A stretch of DNA of 64,000 nt from Porites lobata (taxonomy: Eukaryota; Cnidaria; Anthozoa; Scleractinia; Poritidae), in assembly GCA_942486035.1 (NCBI GenBank), contig CALNXK010000319.1, positions 313,443 to 377,442 of the forward strand, given 5' to 3'. How positions within the stretch are numbered: position 1 is the stretch's first letter; every line of letters starts with the position of its first letter. The notes beneath the pieces were generated by a model. It ran no database searches, was not told where the DNA came from, and saw nothing but the letters and a program-made list of their open reading frames with translations. Positions 33,158 to 44,600 of this stretch are shown piece after piece. A program made the position numbers and the translations under genes.

Positions 33158-34377
33158 GGTGGCTTGTACCAGTTTCCCTCTTTTTTGACAGTTTTAACTT
33201 TAAAAGGACAAAACAAAAAAGCAAGCCAAAGCCACAACAGCACTTAGAGTTAGATTACACGACATAAATCAACTTTTTTTTTGGTCATTAGCAGTTACCA
33301 TGGCAATGTATGGACCTACTTTTTAGCTTCCAGCACTGATAAATAGAAAACTAAGCCAGTGATCCCTACTTTTTTTTGGACAACAACTTTTGGCTTTAGA
33401 AAAAGAAAATACACAGTAATTTTAAAAAAATTATATGGCGCAGTTTTTTTTGCGAAAGTGGAAAAAAGGACATTTTTATTCAGTAGAAATTTCCTACCAT
33501 GGAATCTTTCAATTTTTTTCTGGCTTTTCCTTTCAACTCTAACAAAATATTAAAGCAATAAAAACAGGTGGTTACCGGACTTGTTTTCTTGTAAAATACT
33601 TTGAGAATTCACAACTACCACGCATGTTTTCGTATTGTAAAATCTGAATCCTATAAGAACATGGGTTGCTCACACCCTGTGTTGACTGTGTCTGACTGTT
33701 GCATGTATACTTCCAGGCATCCATTGAGTTTAGTCTTTGCAGAGAAGAAAAAAAATTACACCACGCGTGCAATTTACATTGGTTTTCCCTTTCAATATAA
33801 CATTTGGTAACTTGAAACATTGCCTTCTGGGCTCATCAAGAGACAAAGCGAAGTGGTAAAGACAAAATTATGACTGTCGAGAATATTGCCTTAACGTTTT
33901 CAATTTTCTTTGTCGATCTCGTAAGGATGCTACACAGTAGCTTTGGTGTATACATGATACAAACGACAAAATGTAGCCAAGAAGATAAAGTGTGGTTAAT
34001 TGTGATAGTATTCTAGTTTATTATTTTTGTTGTTGTTCTGGTACTTAGAGGGTCATTGCTCTTTTAATCCCTGTCAGGATTGATTGTAGTGCACATGCAA
34101 GTATTCCTTTTGAAACTTATGTGTTATGAGTGGAGAGATTATTGTCGTCTTGAAAATGTATTGTTAAAATAGGATTTTACAGTTTATGTAGAGACTTTAG
34201 AGAAATGCGCATTTTATTTGAAACAGGCCAAAAGTAACCTTGCACAAAGGTATTAAAACTTTCACAGAAATGACCACACGCTACTATATCTGTTTTTTGT
34301 ATCTTGCCTGTACAAAAATGGAGTGGGATAAGCACACGCGATGGACTCTGCAAGCGAGAAAACTAGTACGAGCCACC
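33158..34377. mobile_element. 1.2-kb TTAA-flanked element
   Basis: TTAA at 33154-33157 and 34378-34381 flank ends GGTGGCTTGTACCAGTTT and inverted AAACTAGTACGAGCCACC. No transposase ORF; non-autonomous. TTAA target suggests piggyBac or Kolobok type. Confidence 0.8.
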
Positions 34378-35100
34378 TTAACATCATTTTTTCAAAACAA
34401 ATGGTTTTTGTGTTTACAGAAAGTTGATCATGTGACCAACTATTTCAAAAGCCCTATATACAGACACAAACAATCGGTCAAAAGTTTCCAACAAAACAGT
34501 AAATAAATAAGACTTTGCTATGATCTTTTGCCCTGCGAATAAATGTTTATGGAAAATTTGAAATGCAAACAGCAGGGTTCTGGAACACAATCATGAATAG
34601 CATTACATTCTCGTATGTCACTTTTGTATTATATTAATATTTTATCTGTAGGGAGGCATTAAGTTATTTTGCTGTCTAAAATGATGAATTGGTTCAGTCA
34701 TACGTATAGCATGTAAATGTATTTGAACCATTTAATTTGTTATTTAATGATAAGTTTTTTGTTTGTTTATATTCTTCAGGTAAATCAGGGTTAAACAAGC
34801 AACGAATGTAGCTAAAATAATATTATTATTTTAAACATTGATATAAAAGAATAATATAGATTATGCATGCAAATTATTGATACAGGTGATTTATGCAAGG
34901 TCCTCTCTGCAGGTGCTCCATTATCTAGTTTTTCTCTTTTAACAGCCTGTCTTTGTATAAATAGAAACAAGGAATTAACTTATCAATCCTTTGGCATTTT
35001 CATTGTAAAGAGCACAGCATCATTGAGCTAATTCCAGGTTTTTAATAAACTGTGTGAATGTGCCAAACTGCACATTCATCGAATTATGTGTTTTTGTTAG

Positions 35101-35135
35101 GGATTCAGACTTATAGCTATTGAAGGAGGCTTTCG
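35101..35135 (+). other. Candidate 5' UTR exon of MYO1B
   Basis: 35 nt bounded by TTTTTGTTAG and GGTAAGTAG, both good splice sites, on the strand and in the interval expected for the myosin leader. No coding potential claimed. Confidence 0.25.
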
Positions 35136-35484
35136 GTAAGTAGATTACACTCAGGGTTGTCCTTGTTCTTTAAATATTTTTCTAAAATGTTGTGTCTGCA
35201 AACAAGGAAAACATAGTGGGTTCAGTTAACTTTCACTGTTTAATATACACTTTATGAATTCGTACTAAAATGTTGGGCCTCTTTTCTACCAGCTGTGGTG
35301 ATCAGTAGTTTTTTACATTTTTGTAACATTTGAGAAGAAAGAGCTAATATTAATACTGCTCACAATAGCTACGCAAATTTTGAATTGCTACTTTAACACT
35401 GATGAACTGTTCTCAAAGTTGAAATGAAAGTAAGGAGAATGCAGTAGAAACTATAAGCAGCTGAAAAGGTAGCTAGGACATGAA

Positions 35485-35630
35485 ACTCATCGGTGTTTCC
35501 TGGTGATGCGGAAATCATGGTTGGTTTGTTATGTTTTGTGCTGTGGGGTATTGTTCATTGTCTTTTGAATCTTTTGTATTATGTCATTTGGTGATTGCAG
35601 TCATCTGCAACACTAAGAAACTACCAAACT
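35485..35630. mobile_element. MITE copy, related to 24138-24235
   Basis: GGTGTTTCCTGGTGATGCGG on the left and CTGCAACACTAAGAAACTAC on the right, inverted; shares TTTTGAATCTTTTGTATTATG-like interior (split match) with the other copy. Confidence 0.5.
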
Positions 35631-36019
35631 CATGTATTTGCTATGTTTACTGAGGACCTGTTAGGGTGGATTTCCAGTGTCGTGTAATTTTTACATGCAT
35701 GCACATGCACGTAATTTTACTCGCGTAAATAAAATAGAGACCAGGTTTGACTTGTTCTGCTTAAACGTGAAGTTGAGCAAGGTTCAACTTTTACTTTAAG
35801 TTTTACGTGCGATCTTTCATACGTTGGCTCTCTTATTTGCAAACTTTAATTTTAAACACATGCGTACGTCAAAATTACGTAACAGAGGAAATCAACCGTT
35901 AGGGTGAAATTCTGACAGGTGACATGGCATTGAAATGTTGACATAATAAGGCAAACGAAATGGTGACAAACATCATGAAGATGGCTTGAAATGGCAATAG
36001 TGAGGAAGAGAGGTGCAAT

Positions 36020-36227
36020 TTAACCCTTTCACTGCCAAATTTATAGCCAAAAGCAAATTTCGACCAACTTTCCAAATTTCATTTAGAAATAGCACCATGT
36101 GTAAGTACAGGCAGAGAGGTTTCATTTGAATGGTCACATTATAGGATTTTGTCCGCAGACACAAAAGTTGGAGTCACCTTACCTTACAAAACTCCATCAA
36201 GCACTCTGGCAGTGAATCTAGGGTTAA
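36020..36227. mobile_element. piggyBac-like MITE
   Basis: TTAACCCTTTCACTGCCAAA left, inverted CTCTGGCAGTGAATCTAGGG plus TTAA right. Interior AGAGGTTTCATTTGAATGGT is the unit amplified at 42591-42985. Confidence 0.75.
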
Positions 36228-37139
36228 ACAACAATGGCAAAATTCTTACAGGAACGTTACTTCTCCTTTGCACATGAAACGACAGGTTTTGAAATTCATA
36301 CTAGGGATGTACACACCCATGTTCTTTTATTTAACTATTTTAGTAGCCTTTTACATGTATTATTTTGCTAACATGGTTAGTACAATCTTGAAAAGGTCTT
36401 GGATTTTAAATACTGGTTGTCTAGAATCTGGTTTAGGTCCTTGAAAAGTCCTCAATTTCTTTATTAGGTCTTGAAAAGTCGCTGAAATTGACAACCTTGT
36501 CTCCACCAGACACCTTTTCTGTAAAATTAGATTATTTTGCCGAGGAAAATTAGGCTCATCCTCAGTGTAAGAACCTGTAGAATTCACGGGTAACATAAAA
36601 ACATTTTTGTGCAAGAACAATATTTTGTTTCTGTGTCTTTATTGCAAATGTTATTACTGTACCTCAGATGCAATTGCAAGTCGCACCCAGTCATTTTGCA
36701 AAGTCTTGTTGCAGAAAGTAGTACCAGATAATGTGTTCAACATTATTGCTTAAGAATTAAAAATCATAAATGACTCCATGACATGTTTTAGACAATGGGG
36801 TGATCAAAGGGGGTTAAAGAATGCTGATTTATTCAATAAATCTTACTCCTTGAAAATTGTAATTTGTCCTTTAAAATTCCTTGAAAAGTCCTTGAAATTT
36901 GTTTGTCTGAAGTTGTACGAACGTTGTTCCAATTGTGGCCAGAAAGGGCTGTATTGAAAATTGTATGAAAGAAGCAGGAGTACAGCATAATACCTTCCAT
37001 GTGAAGACCTAGCTAACATGTCTTGTCCCAAAGCTGACAAGTTGGAGGTGATTTTTGGCACTTCAATATTCTCTTGCTCTTCTACATGTATGTTTGCGAT
37101 ATTTGCTTGAATAAGTGGGGGCCTCTGATTAAGCACTGA

Positions 37140-37385
37140 CCTTGAATAAACCTGGGAGCAAAAAGTTTACACGGACGGCCCACAAATAAGTACTGTGGCC
37201 CTAAAATAATCAGTAACAGTTAATTTTTATTAGTACAATTAATTAGATACAATTGTTTGTCATGTCCAACTTTTAAATAAATACCACCCTCAAATAAGCA
37301 CCGCCTTTAAATAAGTGCCACATTTGAGGCGTGAAAAATTTAGTAAGCACCCTGGTACTTATTCAAGTATTTACGCTAAGTCCAA
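37140..37385. repeat. AATAAGCACC-type repeat
   Basis: Repeated AAATAAGTACTG, CAAATAAGCACCG, AAATAAGTGCC and a GTACTTATTCAAGTATTTACG end; a decayed MITE of the AAGCACCC type. Confidence 0.4.
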
Positions 37386-37676
37386 GTATTTGCATCTGCT
37401 TTACAATCTCAAGCTGAAGGCATGTTGATGTTTCAGGTCCAAATTTTATTCAAGTTAGAATTTTTTCACCTTAATGATTCTATATCTCCTTTGTCTCCAT
37501 AGCCTTAATTCAACTCTAATAATTTTATTATGTATTTATGAATTAAGGCGCAGAGACATAGGAAAGTGAGAATCAACCTGGGTTAAAAAATTGTAACTTG
37601 AATTGAATTTTTACCTGTAATATTGATATGGATTTGGTTGTTCATGTATACATTTGTATTATTGTTTTACTTTCAG

Positions 37677-37779
37677 ACCTCTACAAATGCATCACAGATG
37701 GTTGCTAATCAGCTGACAGGAACTTAAGTCTGACAGTAGAAACTAAATTCCTTTTGAACTTCCTATTTGGGTATTAACT
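37677..37779 (+). other. Candidate 5' UTR exon of MYO1B
   Basis: 103 nt bounded by a pyrimidine-rich TTTTACTTTCAG and a perfect GTAAGT donor, 750 bp before the first coding exon. It has in-frame stops, as expected for leader sequence. Confidence 0.35.
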
Positions 37780-38404
37780 GTAAGTAATAATAATAAGTTA
37801 TATACATGTACATTTGAAACCTTGATATAACACACCTCCATATGATGAAGTCCTCAGTGCAATGAACGATTAGTAAAATATCATGTATGAAGAAAAACCT
37901 CAATAAAATCAATCCCCATTATAGCGAACATCCAGGCTATGCAACTTTCACTTTGGCCCAGCCCTTCACGGTAAATTTACTCACATTCCAGTCCTACACA
38001 GTTTGCAATGATAATGGCTGCCAAGCAGCGTTAAATGCTAACGGCCCCACCATTTGTCACAGCCAGCTACTTACACGTTGCTGTAAGGTTGGGCAGGTGC
38101 CTGCTTCAAATCCCTGTTAGGGACCTTTTGACTGTAAAACAGGGCTGTCAATAAGGGCTGGTAAATGCCAACCAAAACAGCTGGCTAGTTAGCCATCCTT
38201 GGCCAGCTACTTTTATCTCATGCTAACAAAAAAATAAGCACCATTGAATAAGCATCCTTTTCCCAGTTTTGAATGACATATCTGTTAGAGAAGGGTGCTT
38301 GCTCTAGGAAATGACTGCTGACTCATGTTGGCTTAATACTGGATGTCCACTGTACCTGACTTTAAAGTAGTAGATGGGGGATTCTGTTCCTAGCCAGACC
38401 TACA

Positions 38405-38480
38405 CTCAGGGTCATAAATTCACGCCAGGTCAAACAAACCCCATGGTTTCTATTAATGAATCAAATATTTGATCTTAATT
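38405..38480. repeat. Short dispersed repeat
   Basis: TCACGCCAGGTCAAACAAAC and TATTAATGAATCAAATATTTGA-like sequence recur near 61598-61670. Confidence 0.45.
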
Positions 38481-38532
38481 TAAATAGGGTATTGATTGAT
38501 ATTACATATACATGCACCTTTGTTTAGGCATC

Positions 38533-38682
38533 ATGGCTGACCCAGGAGGCCAGGTGGGGCCTGGTGGAAGAAGTATGTTGGACAACATGGTTGGTGTTAG
38601 TGACATGGTTCTTCTTGAACCACTGACTGAAGATTCATTGTTGGAAAACCTGTGGGATAGGTACAACAACAAAGAGATATAT
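38533..38682 (+). CDS. MYO1B: MYO1B exon, codons 1-50
   Basis: First coding exon: ATG to GTAAGT donor. Contains [20 protein letters not shown]. The mRNA exon probably starts at 38528 after a TTTAG acceptor. Confidence 0.93.
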
Positions 38683-41600
38683 GTAAGTTAACAGTCTTTA
38701 AAATAATTCAGAATTGATGTAAATGTATCGTACATGTAAAAATGCTGGAAGATGGCAAAAATCATCACTTCAAGTGGACAAACATGACTGAATAGTTACA
38801 GTGTAACCTTGTGACAACTTTTTACCTTGGCTTCCAAATTGTGTCTGATGCTCCTATGGGCTACATTACCTTCCTACTTTTAATCCTTGCTAAAAATCTC
38901 AATATATATATAGCTGAAATGTAGCTTCAATATTCTATAAAATAATATTCAACAGGTTCAAAGAAAATTGAAGGAATCAAAGGGTAGTGACTGATAATGA
39001 ATGGGATATTCTTAAAATGTGGAATTAAAATTTAAATCCTTACAGGCAAATTCTTTTAACACCTGAATTTATTTCATACGTTCACTTTCCTTCCTTGCAG
39101 ACCTATATCGGGAATGTGGTTGTGTCAATTAACCCTTATCGTAAATTCAACTTGTATACACCTGAGAGAATTTCAGAGTACAGATCCAGGAACATTTATG
39201 AACTACCCCCTCACATGTAAGTTTGACAGCTAATATGAAAACTTCCTTCCTTTATTTGTGTTTGGTTGCAGGCCATGTATGATCAAGGGACATCCTGTCC
39301 TGGGTTGGGCTGGGATACTCTGATGTTTCTGGGAAACTGCCCACCTACCCTTCCCATAAGCTCACATTTTGCCTTAAGGGAGTAATAAGTGATAGCGGAG
39401 CTCTCGCGCGCGAAGCGCGCAGCGGAGCACCATGAGTAAGAAAATGTGGTAAACTACCCATCCAAGAAAATTTGGTAATCACGTGACCGTACACCGAGCG
39501 AGCAAGTGACCGTCCGTCCGCACCACAGGCATACCAATTTAAAATAACTCAATCAACAGGTATGGCAACCCAAATGCGACTCAAGGTTTTATTTAGAAGA
39601 ACAAACAACAACATAGTCGTGTCTTTTTCGGCGTTATTTTTTATGTCTACATTAACGTGGACAACAGAGAAAGAACTAGAGCGAGTTATTGAAAACAAAG
39701 GAGACGAATTTCTTAGGAAGAAAAACATGGAAATTCAAAGTGGCGGTGAGAAAATGAGAAATGCTAGCGACCAGCAAGGTGAAAATGAGCGGCAATGAAA
39801 AATAAAAGCGAACATGAACACAGGAGACGAAATATTGGGTAAGCACATACGACAATTCCTCCATGAAAATAATGTGTAACTAGGAAGTTTGACGTTTTAC
39901 CCATCCAAGAAAATTTGGTAATCACGTGACCGTACACCGAGCGAGCAAGTGACTGTCCGTCCGCACCACAGGCATACCAATTTAAAATAACTCAATCAAC
40001 AGGTATGGCAACCCAAATGCGACTCAAGGTTTTATTTAGAAGAACAAACAACAACATAGTCGTGTCTTTTTCGGCGTTATTTTTTATGTCTACATTAACG
40101 TGGACAACAGAGAAAGAGCTAGAGCGAGTTATTGAAAACAAAGGAGACGAATTTCTTAGGAAGAAAAACATGGAAATTCAAAGTGGCGGTGAGAAAATGA
40201 GAAATGCTAGCGACCAGCAAGGTGAAAATGAGCAGCAATGAAAAATAAAAGCGAACATGAACACAGGAGACGAAATATTGGGTAAGCACATACGACAATT
40301 CCTCCATGAAAATAATGTGTAACTAGGAAGTTTGACGTTTTAGCTGTACAAAACAGCGTTGTAGTCGTGCAAAACAACAACAAGGGAAAGACAAAAAAGC
40401 GTGCAGCACTTGCAAATTTTTTTTTTTGCTAATTAGAAGAAAAAGTGTGCTGCACATGCAATTTGTTTTTTTTTTTTTGCTAATTACATCTATTAGTCTT
40501 GAAGCCATGTTCATTGTCATCCGCGTTTAGCATTACACGATTTATTTTTTTTTTGTTTACACGTATCATTAACCAGAGCTTCGCTTTTAGCCCTGGCTAA
40601 ATCTATGTATTAATGTTGGCTTAGTGGAGGAGTAGGTGGGGAGTTTCCTAGAAACCTTAACTGATCAGGATACTCCTGCATGTAGGCTAAATGGGTATTG
40701 TTCTGCTGTAAGGACGGGTGACTAATGGGTCTCAGATGATTTGATCCCACCCCTGTGAAGGGTCTAATGATGCAGGCCCTAGTTGTTCAAAAGGTGGATA
40801 ATGTTATCCATTGGATATTAAACTCTATCCGGTGGTCGTGGTTAGCGCAATTTGTTTCTCTAACACTTATCTGTTGGATAGTGATTTATATGGTGGATAG
40901 TGCTATCCAACTTTTGAACAACTGGGGCCAGGCTTTTTACAGTTAAGAGATCAGGGTGCTTTGCTATTGAAAATAGTTTTATTTTTTTAAGAATTGAATT
41001 ATGGATGAAACAACTTACAGGTATTCTACCAAATGAATCGAAAACCTGGGGGAGAGTGGGATGGGGAGGTACTCCCTCTAATGGCCTATACAGGGGGCTC
41101 TGCCTGAAATGGGTACCTTTTTCAGGCCTCAGGTATATCAAAGGGTAAGGATTTTACTAGTTGAAGTATATGAAAGGGTAGGGAAATCAGTCATTTTGTA
41201 CTTTAGTAAGACCAAAAAAGGGTACAGAAGGATTTTCTGGCTGTGAAAAAGTCGGGAAAATTTCCGGTTTTGTGATTTATTCATATTCAAATGACAGTGC
41301 ATTTACAGCGGCGGTTAAAAGGAATGCAAAGTTTAAACTATGTCAAGTCTAAACGATTGTCCATGCTTTCTGAGAGAATTGTCACCAATTCTGGGGACCA
41401 TGTCACCTCTCACTTCTACTCCATGAAAGGCCTCAGTTATCTTTTGTGGTCTGATTAGATTGTTGCATTTCAAGTGCACTATGTTTGAGCCGTGCATAAA
41501 TTTAGCATCTGTTTCTTTGTCAGTAATATTATTTTAAAGATGTTATTTTTTACATTAATCTTGTTTGTGATAGATTTGCAATAGCTGATGTTGCTTACCG

Positions 41601-44600
41601 ATCTATGAGAGATTATAATCATGACCAGTGTATTCTGATCACTGGTGAAAGTGGAGCTGGAAAGACAGGTAGTGTCTAGCTGTGTTTGTACTGTTGTTTA
41701 AAAAGTAAATGTTGTTATAATAGTTTGTGATAAATGATGATAATGTTGGAAAGACTAATGATGATGATGATGATGACAACGATTATAGTTAATGAAATAT
41801 TCAAATTCTTTCAGAGTTCACCTTGCTTTGCACGGGGGGACTCCTCATATTAAAGGGGTGGGGAGGGTACCAGGCTTTGTACCACTGATAGTAACGTAGT
41901 CAAATTACAGGTTTCCAGAATTTAAAGTGGAATGTCTTTTTTCAGTTAACTGTTTGTCCCCATTTTGTTCTTACTGTAGAGGCATCAAAGATTGTAATGC
42001 AGTATGTTGCAGCAGTATCTGGAAAAGGCTGGGAGGTTGATAGAGTCAAAGAACAGTTGCTTCAGTGTAATCCTGTGCTAGAAGGTGTGTGTTTGTTTTT
42101 GTACTTTTTTGTTCATTTGTTTCTTAGAACAGTCTTCCTTTAACCCTTTAGGTCCTAAGAGTGACCAACATCAATTTTCTCCTAACAACATAGTAAAGGT
42201 TATGAGAAATACTAAATTGATTACCAAAGGAAAAACGCTTTGAACTTCACCAAATTCTCTCAACTATTCTTAAAAGAAATGTTTGGAGATCAGTCTTGAG
42301 AATTATTTTGTATGTGGATACTGGGGCTTAAAGGGTTAAAGAGACCCTCTTAGGGTTGTGTGTGTGTGTGTGTGGGGGGGGGGGGGGGTAGGCCATGTCC
42401 CTGTCGGTATTCAAACCATCTTTATGTCATCTGTCACCGTTTCATCTAGTTTCTGTCACTCTTTCGAGGCCATGTTTCTTGCCAGAATTTTACCCCAACA
42501 GGGCCTCTCTAAATGGTTAACCTTTTCACCTAAATTCACTTCATTTAAGACATTCAGTTTTTTTGTTAAGTCCTAAAAACTGAAAAGTAACATGTGAAAG
42601 TACTGCTGAAGAGGTTTCATTTAAATGGTAACACCATAGGATTTTGTGCATAGACTCGAAAGTTAGAACTTCATCCTAGATAAATACCACTATGTGAAAG
42701 TACTGCTGAAGGGGTTTCATTTGAATGGTAACACCGTAGGATTTCGTGCACAGACTCAAAAGTTAGAACTGCACACTAAATAAAATAATAGTACCATGTG
42801 AGAGTACTGCTGAAGAGGTTTCACTTGAATGTTAACACCCTAGGATTTCATCCACAGACTCAAAAGTTCGAACTACACACTAAATAAATAGTACCATGTG
42901 AAAGTACTGCTAAAAAGGTTTCATTTGAATGGTCACACCATAGGATTTTTGCCCACAGATTTGAAAGTTTGAGTGATGACTCCTAAACTCTGCATACTGT
43001 GGTCTAAGAGTTTTTCAGAGTGGAACCTGGGTTAAAGCAGAGTGATAAACAAGACAATAGGCAACTTTTGATACATTAAAATTCAGCATGAAAGCGAGTC
43101 TTAGGGGACAAAAACAATGAAAATGAACAAACAGGTTTATTTATTTCCTTTGTTTGTGTCGTCTAAGACTTGCTGTCATGCTGAATTTAATATATCGAAA
43201 GTGGCTGTAATAGACAGGGAGAGTGCAGAAAGGGTGGTAGCATCAAGGAATGCCTCAAGGCTCTGTTACCCTCTCCCCTTCTACCTTGCATAAGCTAACC
43301 CTGCTGGTTCCCCCTTTTCCTTTGTAATACATTGTCTCCCCCTGATGAGGCTGTTTTTAATTAAAAAGTTTTGACGTCTTTAACCAATACAGTCGACTCC
43401 TGATAATTCTAACCTTCGAGGGAAATAGAAAAAAGTTCAAGTTATCGGGAGTTCGAGTTATTGAGGGTAAAATTATATAGAAAATGACCTGAAGAGAAAT
43501 GAAAATTGCTTCGAGTTAGTGGGAGGTTCGAGATATAGAGGGTTCGAGTTAGTGGGAGTCGACTGTGATAGCTGCACTGACAAATTCTTCTTTAATATAA
43601 CGGAAAAAAATTGAAGGTTACCTGAACAATTTTATTTCCACTGGGTAATAGATTGGTTTTCTTTGCTCTCATTTATTTGTAGCCTTTGGCAATGCAAAGA
43701 CCCTGAGAAATGATAATTCTTCTCGCTTTGTAAGTACAGGTTTTACGATACTGTTTATTCACCATGATTTGGAACTGTGTTTTGGAACTTTTTTCATGTA
43801 TACTTTTGGTACCTTCAGATTCAGATTAGACTATCAAAATGTAGAGAGTAATATCCTGTTTGTGTGTTAGAAGCACTGCTTTCATTCAGACAGTTTATTA
43901 GACAACTTTGTATAATTTCAGGGCAAATACATGGATATCGAATTTGACTTTAAAGGGGATCCTGTTGGGGGAGTCATCACAAAATGTAAGCTCATTTTAT
44001 TTACCAACAATGAATGCATTGCACAGTCTTTGTCTTTCTTGGTACTCTGTAGTCCTTTGTACGTTGCTACTGTAGTGGCTAATAATTGGTTGCTACGGAA
44101 ACGTAGGGTTTATTATTTTGAGCAGGTAAGTCCATTCATCCACATGGCTGGTAGCGTGAGTATAAATATAAATATATGGAAGGACTATATTTTAATGTCA
44201 GTAAACTGTAATGGAGAGTTTTGGCATCTGTCTCCATATTAACTGTCTGGGTACTTAAAGGCCCAAACATTTCCAATTTAGGACTCCTAGTGTTTTTTTT
44301 TGAACTGGGACTTATTGGTTCTGGACACGGACTCTTGATGTTGCAGAAGATGAGTCCCAGGACTCAACATAACTATTTGTAACAAAACCACTGTGGTGTA
44401 TTGACTTAAGTTGATAAAACCAATTTTTTTGTTTCATAATCCCCCGCTGGTGCAACAATAGCCACATTTTGAAACTGTGCCCAGTTTCAGAATTTTAAAC
44501 ATCTCAGGTTGTTACTCTTCCGAATTAATTTCCCTTCTTGTTGGCATTTGTTTCTTTTTTAGTTGCTAGATTTATGGGTTTATTTATGGTCAGAGTTTGT

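Larger units (their letters stand above)
31090..38532. other. Gene-free interval between CDK5 and MYO1B coding starts
   Basis: No protein-coding exon recognised. Contains the candidate leader exons, the elements at 32604, 33158, 35485, 36020, and a short repeat at 38405. A 72-codon plus ORF at 31146-31364 overlaps the likely promoter and has no recognisable family. Confidence 0.6.
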
